Assembly (NCBI GenBank): GCA_965213525.1
Contig: OZ243889.1
Span: forward strand, 744,001 to 808,000
DNA: 64,000 nucleotides
From: G965213525 sp965213525
GTDB taxonomy: Bacteria > Actinomycetota > Acidimicrobiia > Acidimicrobiales > Poriferisodalaceae
Reading direction: 5' to 3'
Part shown: positions 49,145 through 57,605 of the stretch, one piece after another
How positions within the stretch are numbered: position 1 is the stretch's first letter
Layout of the letters: the number at the start of each line of letters is the position of its first letter
Notes under the pieces: model-generated
Databases searched by the model: none
What the model saw: the letters and a program-made list of their open reading frames with translations, nothing else
Told to the model about the DNA's origin: nothing
Position numbers and translations under genes: made by a program

Positions 49145-50185
49145 GTGGGGACCGGGCAGGTGGGTGCTGGCAGCCGCCGGCTGCGCGTCCGCTCGGTCCC
49201 CGCCGCACACCCTTACGTCCGTCGGATCCACCTCGACGGCGAGGGCCTCACCCGCCTGCTCGCCGATCCCACCATCCCGTGGTGGCCGCCCGAACCACTC
49301 GAGCGGGGCTGGATGGCCCGTCACCGGGGCGAGGCCGACGTGGTGCACGTCCACTTCGGCTTCGAGCAGCGCAGTCCCGACGAGCTGCGGGCGTGGTGCG
49401 ACGAGCTCGCCGAGATCCAGCTGCCCCTGGTGGTGACGGTCCACGATCTCGTGTGTCCCCACGACCCCGACCACCGCGCCCACCGCCGCCGCCTCGAGGT
49501 GCTGGTGCACAGGGCGTGCACGGTCATCACCCTCACCGCCGGGGCTGCGACCGAGATCGCCCGGCGGTTCGGACGGCGGGCCGAGGTCGTGCAGCACCCG
49601 AACCTGGTGCCCCTCGATGATCCCGTCGTCGCGACGGTGCCGGGACGTGTGCTCGTCGATCTGTCCTGGGGCCGGGCCAACATGATGGATCCCGACGAGG
49701 TCGTGCCGCCGGTCGCCCGGGCGGCGGCGGCGTGCGGAGGTCGCGTCACGGTGCGGCTGCGGTCGTCGCACCCGTTCCACCGTCGGCGCGGCCTCGGGCT
49801 CACGAGCGGGCACCACGTCGACGTGGTGGTCGATGACCGCCTCGATGACCGACGGTTCCACGACTCGATGGCGAGCGCCCACGTCGTGGTGCTGCCCTAC
49901 CGCTTCGGCACCCACTCGGGACGTCTCGAGGTGTGCCGAGATGTCGGGACCCGGGTCGTGACGCCGAGCCACGGGTACTACCGCGAGCAGTGGAGCGAGG
50001 CCATCACCTTCGATCCCGGCACGGACCGGGCCGACGAGGCGACGTCGCTGGAGGGTGCCGTGCGACGAGCCTTGGCCCAGCCGGCTCCCGCTCCAGCGGA
50101 CCGCCGGTGGCGATCGGAGCAGGCCCGACGGGTCCACGCCGCCCACCAGGAGATCTACACCGCCGCGATCGCCGCCGCATCGTGA
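49145..50185 (+). CDS. GT-B fold glycosyltransferase
   Basis: 346 residues. VVHVHFGFEQRSPDELRAW and LPLVVTVHDLVCPHDPDH, then VITLTAGAATEIARRFG, form the N-terminal Rossmann domain of GT4-like enzymes. The donor half is weakly conserved, ending YRFGTHSGRLEVCRDVGTRVV instead of the usual E-x7-E loop. GTG start 21 nt after the DUF3618 gene; stop overlaps the next GT. Substrates unknown. Confidence 0.78.
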   Translation: MGTGQVGAGSRRLRVRSVPAAHPYVRRIHLDGEGLTRLLADPTIPWWPPEPLERGWMARHRGEADVVHVHFGFEQRSPDELRAWCDELAEIQLPLVVTVHDLVCPHDPDHRAHRRRLEVLVHRACTVITLTAGAATEIARRFGRRAEVVQHPNLVPLDDPVVATVPGRVLVDLSWGRANMMDPDEVVPPVARAAAACGGRVTVRLRSSHPFHRRRGLGLTSGHHVDVVVDDRLDDRRFHDSMASAHVVVLPYRFGTHSGRLEVCRDVGTRVVTPSHGYYREQWSEAITFDPGTDRADEATSLEGAVRRALAQPAPAPADRRWRSEQARRVHAAHQEIYTAAIAAAS

Positions 50186-51261
50186 GCTCGCCCGCCGACG
50201 AGACCAGACAGGCGCAGCGCACTCGCGTCACGTTCTTGCACGTGGGGTCGTCGCGCAACGGGGTCACCCGCTTCGGTCTGGTGCTCAGCGAAGCTGTGGC
50301 CGCCCATCGAGACGTCGGTCACGTTCGATGCGACCGCCTCGGTGATCTCGACGGCCGGGCTCAGGCCGATCCGGCCGGGGTGTGGCACGTCCAGTACTCC
50401 AGCCACGCACACGACCTCGACGCCGAGCGATCGGCTCAGGTCTTGGCCCAGCTGTCGCGACGGGTGGGGCTGACGATGGTCGTGACGCTGCACGACGTTC
50501 CCGACGTCACGGCCGAGCACGGACCCCGAGCCCGTGGGCGGGCACGCGCCTACGCACGGGTCGCCGCGGAGGCTCAGGTGGTCGTGTGCAGCACGACCGA
50601 GCGGAACCGCCTCGCCGCGCTCGGTCATCGCAGGCGGGTCGAGGTCATCCCCCACTTCGTGGAGCGGCGCCCGGGCACGACGGGCCCACGACCGAGCGGT
50701 CGGCACCGAGACGGGGGCGGTCGCGCCCGGGTGGGGGTGCTCGGCTTCGTCTACCCCGGCAAGGGTCACGACACCGTGCTGGAAGCGGCAGCGCGGTGCC
50801 GGTCCGATGTGGAGGTCGTGGTGATCGGCGCAGCCTCACCCGGACATGACGACCTCCTGGCCGAACTGCGGGCCCGGGCTGCCCGGTCCGACGTCGCGCT
50901 GACCGTCACCGGCTGGGTCCCCGAGCGCCGTCTGGACGACGCGCTCGTCGCCGTCGACGTCGCCGTCGTGGCCCACAGGGGCGCCTCGGCGTCAGGGTCC
51001 GCCGCGACCTGGCTCGCGGCGGGCCGTCGGCCGATCCTGTGCGAGGACGCCTACGCCCGGGAGCTGGCGCGCCTGGCGCCGACGGCGGTGCGGTTGGTCG
51101 CCCGCGACGAGACGGCCCTGGCCGCAGCCATCGACGCCGCCCTCGACGACCCGGGCTCGACCCGCCAGAGCTCTGTGCCACCGGAGCTGCGCATCGAGGC
51201 GATCGCCGGGCGCTACGGCGCCGTCTATGACCGAGCAGGTCGCGCGGGGGCGCCGTCGTGA
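50182..51261 (+). CDS. GT4-like glycosyltransferase
   Basis: 359 residues. VTFLHVGSSRNGVTRFGLVLSEA gives the acceptor-side loop, VVTLHDVPDVTAEHGPRARG and VVVCSTTERNRLAAL the middle, and VGVLGFVYPGKGHDTVLEAA with VVAHRGASASGSAATWLAAG the donor domain. The catalytic E-x7-E is again altered (HRGASASGS). GTG overlaps the preceding stop, and its stop overlaps the next start, so these three GTs are one translational unit. Confidence 0.82.
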   Translation: MSSPADETRQAQRTRVTFLHVGSSRNGVTRFGLVLSEAVAAHRDVGHVRCDRLGDLDGRAQADPAGVWHVQYSSHAHDLDAERSAQVLAQLSRRVGLTMVVTLHDVPDVTAEHGPRARGRARAYARVAAEAQVVVCSTTERNRLAALGHRRRVEVIPHFVERRPGTTGPRPSGRHRDGGGRARVGVLGFVYPGKGHDTVLEAAARCRSDVEVVVIGAASPGHDDLLAELRARAARSDVALTVTGWVPERRLDDALVAVDVAVVAHRGASASGSAATWLAAGRRPILCEDAYARELARLAPTAVRLVARDETALAAAIDAALDDPGSTRQSSVPPELRIEAIAGRYGAVYDRAGRAGAPS

Positions 51262-52724
51262 CATCGACTCCCGCCCCGGCGTCTGGCGCCTCGGCTGACG
51301 CCGTCACGGAGCGGACCGGGTCTGCGCCGCTGGTCGCGGCCGACGCCGCCACCCGAGATCAGGCCCCGGTGCCAGGCGGCGCCCGAGGCCCGCTCACCGT
51401 CGTCGCCAACCGGTGGGATCTGCTACCCCCGCCGGAGCGGGCGCCACGGGTCAGCATCGTCATCTGCCACTACGAACAGGCCGACGAGCTCGGTCGGGTC
51501 CTGGCCGGCGTGGCCCTCCAGCGCGGCCCGGTCGAGATCGTCGACGTCACCGTGGTCGATGACGGCTCGGGGCGGCCGCCGGTGCTGCCGGCGTCGTTCC
51601 CGTTCGACCTGGCGCTGCTGTGCCAGGAGGACCTGGGCATCCGACCGGCCGCAGCCCGCAACCTCGGAGCGACCAGGGCGCAGGGCGACGTGCTCGTCTT
51701 CCTCGACGGTGACACCGTCCCGTCACCGGAGTACGCCGCGGTGGCGGCGGCGGTGCCGGCCGTGGCGCCCGAGGCGGTGGTGGTCGGGCGTCGACACCAC
51801 GTCGATCTGGCCGGATGGAGCCCGGCGGCCACCGCCCGCTGGCTGGAGGACCCCACGGCCGGGCGGTGCCCGCCCACCTTCGGCGACCCAGGGTGGTTGC
51901 ACGACGGCTATGACCGGACGGCCGACCTGGTCCACGCCGATGACCGCTCGTACCAGCTCGTCATCGGGGCGGTCATGACGATGGCACGCCCGATCTTCGA
52001 CGAGCTCGGCGGCTTCGACGCCGAGATCGACTGCTACGGCGGCGAGGACTGGGACCTGGCGTACCGGGCGTGGAACGCCGGCGGCCTGCTCGTGCATCGT
52101 CGCGACGCCCACGCCTTCCACGACGGGCCCGACTGGCGGGGTCGCGAGGGTGACCAGGCGACCAAGAACCCCGAGCGACGGGTCGTGCGCCGGGCCGTGC
52201 CGGGGCGTGACGCCCTGGCGGGCCCGCACCCCCGGGTCGTCGTGCACCTCGACGCGGCCGGCACCGACGACGACGTCGTGCTCGCCTCGATCGAGACGGC
52301 ACTGGCCGCTGGCGGCTCGCAGCTGGCGGTGGTGGTCCACCACATGTCCGAGCTGGTGCTCGCCGAGACGAGGTGGGACGCCCGGGTCACGACCTCACGG
52401 GACCAGCTCGACGAGACCCGCAGCGTGGCCCGCCTCGTGGCGTCGCGCCCGGTGATGTTCTGTGAGGGGGCCGTGGACGCGATCGTCGACGCCCTGGTCA
52501 ACCGGGCGGGTGGGGGTCGCGTGCGCGTCGTCGACGCCGACGGCCCGTTGCTGGTGGCCACGACCACCCGGGCGATGGGTCGGGCGAAGCGGTGGGCCCA
52601 CCGCCACCTCGACGCCGAGGCCGCCGTCGATGCGCTGTTCGGCGTGGCCACGGTGCCGGGGCCAGCGGTCGGGGTCTCGGCTGCGCCGGGGTCGGTGGAC
52701 CTCTCTGAGGTGTTCACCCGATGA
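51258..52724 (+). CDS. Family 2 glycosyltransferase with an extra C-terminal domain
   Basis: 488 residues. About 45 disordered residues lead to a GT-A domain: VSIVICHYEQADELGRVL, DVTVVDDGSG, AARNLGATRAQGDVLVFLDGD (DxD) and LGGFDAEIDCYGGEDWDLAYR with the ED base. From about residue 325 a second alpha/beta region (RVVVHLDAAGTDDDVVLASIETAL ending SVDLSEVFTR) is not recognised. GTG start overlapping the previous gene. The extra domain may bind an acceptor or be a decayed second GT. Confidence 0.82.
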   Translation: MTSTPAPASGASADAVTERTGSAPLVAADAATRDQAPVPGGARGPLTVVANRWDLLPPPERAPRVSIVICHYEQADELGRVLAGVALQRGPVEIVDVTVVDDGSGRPPVLPASFPFDLALLCQEDLGIRPAAARNLGATRAQGDVLVFLDGDTVPSPEYAAVAAAVPAVAPEAVVVGRRHHVDLAGWSPAATARWLEDPTAGRCPPTFGDPGWLHDGYDRTADLVHADDRSYQLVIGAVMTMARPIFDELGGFDAEIDCYGGEDWDLAYRAWNAGGLLVHRRDAHAFHDGPDWRGREGDQATKNPERRVVRRAVPGRDALAGPHPRVVVHLDAAGTDDDVVLASIETALAAGGSQLAVVVHHMSELVLAETRWDARVTTSRDQLDETRSVARLVASRPVMFCEGAVDAIVDALVNRAGGGRVRVVDADGPLLVATTTRAMGRAKRWAHRHLDAEAAVDALFGVATVPGPAVGVSAAPGSVDLSEVFTR

Positions 52725-52737
52725 GCGGGGCCGGGGC

Positions 52738-53394
52738 GTGGTGATCGCCAACCCCCGGCTGGGTGTGGTGGTCACCGCCGCGCCCGGCACGGCGAGCACC
52801 GCCCTTCGGCGCCACCTCCTCGGCCTCGAGGGCTCGGTGGCGGTGCCAGCCACCGAGGGCGCCGTGGCAGCCCACCCCGGCTCGGTCGACGCCAAGCACG
52901 CCACGCTGCGCCAGCTCGTCGCGGCCGGCGTCGTCGAGCCCGGTGACCTCGCCGGGATGACGGTCGTGACGACGACGCGCAACCCCTTTGACTTCTGGGT
53001 CGCCGAGTGGTGGCGCTCGCGGACCCGCTGGATCGCCGAGGTGCCCGACCCGTCGTCGTGGGTGCACCGCGTGCCCGGCATGCTCGATCAGATCCTCGAG
53101 GCCGCGCTGTGGAACTTCCCCACGTGGGTCGACGCCCGTCTCGGTGCTGACGCCGCCTCTGGCATCGTCCGACACGTCAACGAAGGTCACGTCGACGAAG
53201 CTGCGGTCGTGCTCCGCAGCGAGGAGCTGAGCGACGGGCTCGTCGACCTCATCGGGCCGGCGGGACGCGGCGTCGCACGGTACAACGACAGCCAACGCCG
53301 CCAGCCGTACTGGCAGCACTACGACCACCGCGCCCGGGAGCTGGTCGGTGCCGTGCACCGGCCCGACCTCGAGCGCTTCGGCTACGAGTTCTGA
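52738..53394 (+). CDS. Sulfotransferase-family protein
   Basis: 218 residues. VVVTAAPGTASTALRRHL matches the 5'-phosphosulfate loop (usual G-x-P-R-S-G-T-T), but Arg is replaced. TTTRNPFDFWVAEWW matches the 3'-phosphate motif R-x-P-x. The C-terminal YWQHYDHRARELVGAVHRPDL followed by ERFGYEF is the typical carbohydrate sulfotransferase ending. PAPS-dependent sulfation of the glycan made by the upstream GTs is inferred. Start GTG 52738 or 52741. Its last 13 bp overlap the convergent downstream gene. Confidence 0.75.
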   Translation: MVIANPRLGVVVTAAPGTASTALRRHLLGLEGSVAVPATEGAVAAHPGSVDAKHATLRQLVAAGVVEPGDLAGMTVVTTTRNPFDFWVAEWWRSRTRWIAEVPDPSSWVHRVPGMLDQILEAALWNFPTWVDARLGADAASGIVRHVNEGHVDEAAVVLRSEELSDGLVDLIGPAGRGVARYNDSQRRQPYWQHYDHRARELVGAVHRPDLERFGYEF

Positions 53395-53666
53395 GTGGGG
53401 TCCTCCGTGCCACCGACCATCTCGTCATCCACGTGCATCGCCGCCACCTCGGCGGCCACGTCGGCGTCCTCGCCCGGCAGTGCCCGCCGCAGGTCGCGGT
53501 CGGCCAGGGAGTCCGACTCGCCGTGGACGTTGGGATCCTCGACGCCGAGGGGCTGTTCGGGCGCCAGGGTCGCCCCGGACACCTCATCAGAGGTCACGGC
53601 GTCGCCGCCGGTCACGTCGGTGTCGGTCGCCTCGTCGGGAGGAAGGGCCGCAGATGCGTCGGTCAT
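53382..53666 (-). CDS. Small acidic hypothetical protein
   Basis: 94 residues, strongly acidic (many Asp/Glu, few aromatics), e.g. ALPPDEATDTDVTGGD and DADVAAEVAAMHVDDEM. No domain recognised. ATG 53666; the frame upstream is open but Arg-rich. It resembles the 61-residue acidic protein at 57313 in composition. Such proteins are common in actinobacterial stress loci and are likely disordered. Confidence 0.5.
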   Translation of the reverse strand: MTDASAALPPDEATDTDVTGGDAVTSDEVSGATLAPEQPLGVEDPNVHGESDSLADRDLRRALPGEDADVAAEVAAMHVDDEMVGGTEDPTQNS

Positions 53667-53732
53667 CGCCGTCGGGTGCCCGCCCCGGCGTGAGACCAAA
53701 CGCCGTCGACGTCGGTCAGCCGGTGCCTCCGG

Positions 53733-53738
53733 TATCGT
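53733..53738 (+). promoter_or_regulatory. Candidate leaderless -10 element (TATCGT)
   Basis: TATCGT is followed by seven bases and a GTG at 53746 that opens an eight-codon frame in front of the AI-2E-type transporter. Confidence 0.5.
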
Positions 53739-53745
53739 GCGGGCA

Positions 53746-53772
53746 GTGACACCTGCTGCCACGCCCCGATGA
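53746..53772 (+). CDS. Possible leaderless 8-residue leader peptide
   Basis: GTG start seven bases after TATCGT, encoding VTPAATPR. Its TGA overlaps the transporter's ATG as ATGA. The transporter start lacks a ribosome site of its own, so translational coupling from this leader would be needed. Confidence 0.45.
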   Translation: MTPAATPR

Positions 53773-54998
53773 CCCCCGAGGCGATGACCTCGGGCACCCA
53801 GGGGGCTCAGGGAACCGAGTCAACGGCGGCGGCCGAGGAGTCGAGGTGGTCCTCGCGGGCTGGTGTGCCCTCGTGGTTGGACTTCGGGGCCCGGTGGTCC
53901 TGGCGGCTCGTGATCGTCTCGGCTGCCCTGGCCATCTTGTGGGTGGTGCTGAACCGCACCGCCGTCGTCGTCATCCCGGTGCTCGTGGCGGTGATCGCCG
54001 CCGCGGTGCTCTCGGTCCCCGTCGGGTGGCTGACCAGGCGCATCCCCCGAACTGCCGCGACCTTCCTCGTCCTGTTGGGCGTGGCCCTGCTGGGCGCTGG
54101 CCTCGTGCTGTTGGTGGTCCCCCCCCTGGTCGAGTCGCTCAGCGATCTGTCCAACGACGTCGACCGCGTCATCGCCGACGTCCGGGACTGGGCGAGGACC
54201 GGGCCGCTCAGCCTCGACCTCGCCACCGTCAACGAGCTCGAACAGACCGCACGTGATCAGGTCACGCGGCTCGTCGACGGCGTCCGTGAACGCCCGGCGT
54301 CCGGAGCCCGTCGCTTGGGCGAGTTCGCAGCGGGAGCGCTCCTCGCCTTCGTCGTCACGTTCTTCTTGTTGAAGGACGGTCCCGAGCTGTGGGCCTGGAT
54401 CCTGCGCCACGTCCGCAACGACCGACGTCCCGTCGTCGACGCCGCCGGACGGGCCAGCTTCATGACCTTGCGACGCTGGACCCTGGGAACGTTGCTGAAC
54501 GGCGTCATCGAGGCGGTCAGCTTCGGCACCATCTTGGCCCTGGTGGGGGCCCCCGCCCTCGTGCCGCTCATCGTGTTGACGTTCTTCGCCCCGTTCCTCC
54601 CCGTCATCGGCGCCACCGTCACCGGCGTGCTGGCGGCGGCGCTGACGTTGGCCTTCAACGGCCCGACCGATGCTCTCATCGTGGCCGGGGGGGCCCTGTT
54701 CGTACAGCAGGTCGAGGGCAACGTCTTGGTCCCGGTCATCATGCGCCGCGCCGTGGCCCTGCACCCGATCGTGACGCTCGTCGGCATCGGCATCGGGGCG
54801 ACCATCGCCGGCATCGTCGGCGCCCTGCTGGCCATCCCGCTCACCGCAGCGGTGAGCGCCGCCACCGGCGCCGCCCGCCACGCCGCAGCGTCAGCCACCC
54901 TGGCCGAGAAGCCCCACCAGCCGGTCAGCGGTCTGGTGATCCCGACCCACCCCACCCACGTGAGCCTCGACGGCGACGGCGCACGCTCCCCGCGCTAG
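53769..54998 (+). CDS. AI-2E-family (PerM-like) membrane transporter
   Basis: 409 residues. A polar N-terminus of about 45 residues precedes seven to eight helices. Family features are RTAVVVIPVLVAVIAAAVLS, LEFAAGALLAFVVTFFLLKDG-like text at about 185-200, FFAPFLPVIGATVTGVLAA and QQVEGNVLVPVIMRRAVALHP, which is the family's best-conserved loop. The family includes TqsA and Na/H antiporters, so substrate is not predictable. Confidence 0.92.
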   Translation: MTPEAMTSGTQGAQGTESTAAAEESRWSSRAGVPSWLDFGARWSWRLVIVSAALAILWVVLNRTAVVVIPVLVAVIAAAVLSVPVGWLTRRIPRTAATFLVLLGVALLGAGLVLLVVPPLVESLSDLSNDVDRVIADVRDWARTGPLSLDLATVNELEQTARDQVTRLVDGVRERPASGARRLGEFAAGALLAFVVTFFLLKDGPELWAWILRHVRNDRRPVVDAAGRASFMTLRRWTLGTLLNGVIEAVSFGTILALVGAPALVPLIVLTFFAPFLPVIGATVTGVLAAALTLAFNGPTDALIVAGGALFVQQVEGNVLVPVIMRRAVALHPIVTLVGIGIGATIAGIVGALLAIPLTAAVSAATGAARHAAASATLAEKPHQPVSGLVIPTHPTHVSLDGDGARSPR

Positions 54999-55067
54999 CG
55001 CGCGCAGTCCAGGCGAAGCGTCCAGGCCGGGCGGTCCCAGGGCGGGCGGGTTCGGCCGGGGCGGCGC

Positions 55068-55658
55068 TCAGCTCCTCTCGGTGCGTCGCAACGCCGCCGC
55101 CACCAGGTCGCTGCCGATGACGTTGTCGAGAAGCCGCAGGTCGACATCGTCAGTCGTGATGACGCTGATGTCGCCGGTGGTCTCCATGATCACGGCCCCG
55201 ACCCGCTCGTAGGATCCGAGGCCGGCGAGGCGGAGCTTGCCGTGCAGGTCGCCCTCGGTGAGGCGGGCCCTGCGGAGGTGCTCATCGACGACGCCGTCAG
55301 CGGTCATCAGCACGAGGGGCCGGTTGTCGACGATCTTCTGGATCGGCGTCAGGGTGCGCAGCCGACCGATCGCCCACTGCGTGATCAACAGGGCGCTGAC
55401 ACCGAGCGCGCCGTTCAGCAGCGAGGTGTCGGTCGCGGCGGTCGTGGCGATCAGCGAGCCGATGGCCACGGTCACCGCGAAGTCGAACGCCGACATCTTG
55501 GCGAAGCTTCGCAACCCGACGACGCGGACCGCAGCGACGACGAACACCACGATCGCTGCGCCTGACAGCATCACGAGCCAGACCTCGTCCCACGTCGTGC
55601 CCAGCCACGCGTCGACCTCGACGGCGAGCACCGGTTGCGCCGAGGGCGTCTCGTCCAC
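55068..55658 (-). CDS. DUF421 (YetF-family) membrane protein
   Basis: 196 residues: three helices (about 28-48, 62-80, 85-102) then the cytosolic DUF421 domain with NRPLVLMTADGVVDEHLRRARLTEGDL and VGAVIMETTGDISVI. The KMSAFDFAVTVAIGSLIATT motif is the family hallmark. YetF is linked to spore or envelope stress in Bacillus; role unknown here. GTG start after GGGAG; 12 bp downstream of the next minus-strand gene. Confidence 0.92.
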   Translation of the reverse strand: MDETPSAQPVLAVEVDAWLGTTWDEVWLVMLSGAAIVVFVVAAVRVVGLRSFAKMSAFDFAVTVAIGSLIATTAATDTSLLNGALGVSALLITQWAIGRLRTLTPIQKIVDNRPLVLMTADGVVDEHLRRARLTEGDLHGKLRLAGLGSYERVGAVIMETTGDISVITTDDVDLRLLDNVIGSDLVAAALRRTERS

Positions 55659-55670
55659 GTCGAGCTCCCG

Positions 55671-56534
55671 TCAGTCGGACCGCTCGGCGGGCGGGGCGGC
55701 CACGGTGCCGACGGTGGGCCCCGCTGCTCCCCGTCGCAGCCGCAGACCCAGCCAGATCGGCACGATCTGGCCCACGCCGAACACCACCGCCAGCGCGATG
55801 AGCACCGCCGCGATGGCGTCGGTGGAGTCCTGAGCGGTGTCGGCGACATCGGTGGCGACCCCCCGGGCCTCGGCCAGGGTCTGGTCATAGGAGCGCACGA
55901 GCTCGTCGGTCTCGTCCACCGAGGTGTCGAGGTCCTCCACCGCGGTGGCGATGTCGCGCAGCTCGGTCGGCGCCTCGCCGATGGCAGCCTCGGCGTCGTC
56001 GACGTCAGCGCCGGCCGCGACCAGTTGGTCGGCCAGATCCAACAGCTCGGTCTCGACCCCGGCCACCGCATCCTGCAACGGCACCTCGGGGTCGTAGTCC
56101 GGGGCCAGCGGCAGCGACGACAGGCCCTCGAGGGCATCGTCGATCTGGCCGGCCGCGGTCACCAGCGTCGGGAACAGCTCGCCGACGGCGCGCAACGTGT
56201 CGGGGACGGCCACGCCGGTGATGTCGGCGGTCTCACGGATGACGTCGCGGGACTCCTCCAGGAGGTCGGCGGCGGTTCGCAGGCCCGCAGCCAGCGAATC
56301 GGTCTGGGACCGCACGGTGGACAACACCGAGGCGAACACGTCGACGGAGTCCTCGGCGGCGTCGATGGCGCTCAACGCCACGTCGGTGGTGTCCTCGACG
56401 TTGTCGTCGACATCGCCGAGCAGCGTCGCCGACGCGGCGGCGACCACCGCCGCGACCGCGACCCCGATCAGGCCGACGGCCACCATGACGGTGCCGATGA
56501 CGCGATCGTCGGTCCGGGCCTCGGGGAAGGTCAC
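55671..56534 (-). CDS. Two-helix membrane protein with long extracytoplasmic coiled coil
   Basis: 287 residues. Helix 1 is VMVAVGLIGVAVAAVVAAASA (about 16-36), helix 2 IAAVLIALAVVFGVGQIVPIWLGL (about 242-266). Between them lie about 200 acidic, helix-forming residues (TTDVALSAIDAAEDSVDVFA, RDIATAVEDLDTSVDE) suggesting an antiparallel coiled coil outside the cell, like the sensor part of a chemoreceptor but with no signalling domain. GTG at 56534 lies nine bases after TAGGGT. No family recognised. Confidence 0.75.
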   Translation of the reverse strand: MTFPEARTDDRVIGTVMVAVGLIGVAVAAVVAAASATLLGDVDDNVEDTTDVALSAIDAAEDSVDVFASVLSTVRSQTDSLAAGLRTAADLLEESRDVIRETADITGVAVPDTLRAVGELFPTLVTAAGQIDDALEGLSSLPLAPDYDPEVPLQDAVAGVETELLDLADQLVAAGADVDDAEAAIGEAPTELRDIATAVEDLDTSVDETDELVRSYDQTLAEARGVATDVADTAQDSTDAIAAVLIALAVVFGVGQIVPIWLGLRLRRGAAGPTVGTVAAPPAERSD

Positions 56535-56543
56535 GGTCGGGGG

Positions 56544-56549
56544 ACCCTA
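56544..56549 (-). promoter_or_regulatory. Candidate -10 element (TAGGGT) built on the fasciclin gene's stop codon
   Basis: Minus-strand TAGGGT begins with the TAG stop of the fasciclin lipoprotein gene and stands nine bases before the GTG of the coiled-coil protein. Confidence 0.4.
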
Positions 56550-57239
56550 CAGCTCGGGCAGGCGCAGGACGTCGTCGATGATGTGGATGGTGCCGCCCTC
56601 GAACTCCAGGTCGGGGTTGATGACCGTGGCCCGCCCGATCGTGATCGTGTCGCCGTCGACGCCGACCAGCAGCTCCTCACCGGAGACGACGCTGATGGTC
56701 TGGCCGTCGGTGAACGTCGAGCTCGGCAGCGAGCCCTCGGCCACGTGGGAGGACAGGGTCTCGAAGATGAGGGTGGGATCGTTGACCAGGGCGGCGATCT
56801 GGTCGGCTTGGACCGACGCGAACGCCTCGTCAGACGGGGCGAAGATGGTGATCTCGCCGTCGGTGATCTCGGTGATGCCCACGAGGTCGACCAGGCCGAG
56901 GATGGTGTCGATGCCCTGGCCGGCGAAGGTGTCGGTCAGCAGCTCGGCCGGTGTGCTCGACAAGGTCGTGTCGGTCTGCGCGGCCGCTCCGGTCGTCGCT
57001 GTCGGATCGGTCCCGGCGGTGGCGTCCCCGGCGACGGTGCTGGCGGTGCCGGCCTCGGACCCTGCCTCCTCGTCGGTCCCCGTCGCGGGGCCGGCGTCGG
57101 TCTCGGTGGTCGCCTCGTCGCCGGTGTCCGCCGACGGCTCGTCGTCGGCTGAGGTGTCGAGATCGGTGTCGCTGCACGCCGAGGCGGCGAGGGCGAGGAC
57201 GCACGCCGCGATCAGGTTCCTGACCCTGGGTGACCTCAT
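56547..57239 (-). CDS. Fasciclin-domain lipoprotein
   Basis: 230 residues. A lipoprotein signal peptide (MRSPRVRNLIAACVLALAASAC) ends in the lipobox ASAC. About 70 acidic, Thr/Ala/Gly-rich linker residues follow, then a FAS1 domain: ILGLVDLVGITEITDGEITIF, APSDEAFASVQADQIAALV and GGTIHIIDDVLRLPEL, with the H1/H2-type blocks. FAS1 proteins mediate surface adhesion. ATG 57239 is preferred over 57257 because GAGGAG lies eight bases upstream of it. Confidence 0.9.
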   Translation of the reverse strand: MRSPRVRNLIAACVLALAASACSDTDLDTSADDEPSADTGDEATTETDAGPATGTDEEAGSEAGTASTVAGDATAGTDPTATTGAAAQTDTTLSSTPAELLTDTFAGQGIDTILGLVDLVGITEITDGEITIFAPSDEAFASVQADQIAALVNDPTLIFETLSSHVAEGSLPSSTFTDGQTISVVSGEELLVGVDGDTITIGRATVINPDLEFEGGTIHIIDDVLRLPEL

Positions 57240-57312
57240 CGGGTTGGCTCCTCGCATCGGGCCCTGGAGGGGCGGGGTGAGCACGCGCACCGTACCTCGC
57301 ACCCGTTCGCGC

Positions 57313-57498
57313 TCAGGATTCGTCGGCCGGGGGGATCTCGCGCTGGCTGCCCGGCTCGTTCGTCGGGACGTCGACGAACTCCGCGGGGATGCCCTGGTCG
57401 CCCTCGACCGTTCCGGCCCGTCCGTCCCGGTCGCCCTGGGGGTTGTCATCGGGGTGGCCGGCCGGATCGTCGGCGGCGGAGTCGGTGCGTGCAGACAT
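57313..57498 (-). CDS. Small acidic hypothetical protein
   Basis: 61 residues, Asp/Gly/Pro rich (DSAADDPAGHPDDNPQGDRD), ending NEPGSQREIPPADES. ATG 57498 has GAGGACC upstream. No domain; probably disordered. Lies upstream of the fasciclin gene on the same strand with 73 bp between. Confidence 0.5.
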   Translation of the reverse strand: MSARTDSAADDPAGHPDDNPQGDRDGRAGTVEGDQGIPAEFVDVPTNEPGSQREIPPADES

Positions 57499-57605
57499 CT
57501 GGAGGTCCTCGGTCGTCGTGGGGACGACGGGCTGTCGTCCGAGTGTCGTGACGTTCCCGATGCGAGCCCGGTTCGAAACCGCCACCGCCGGCAGTACGGG
57601 TCTCA

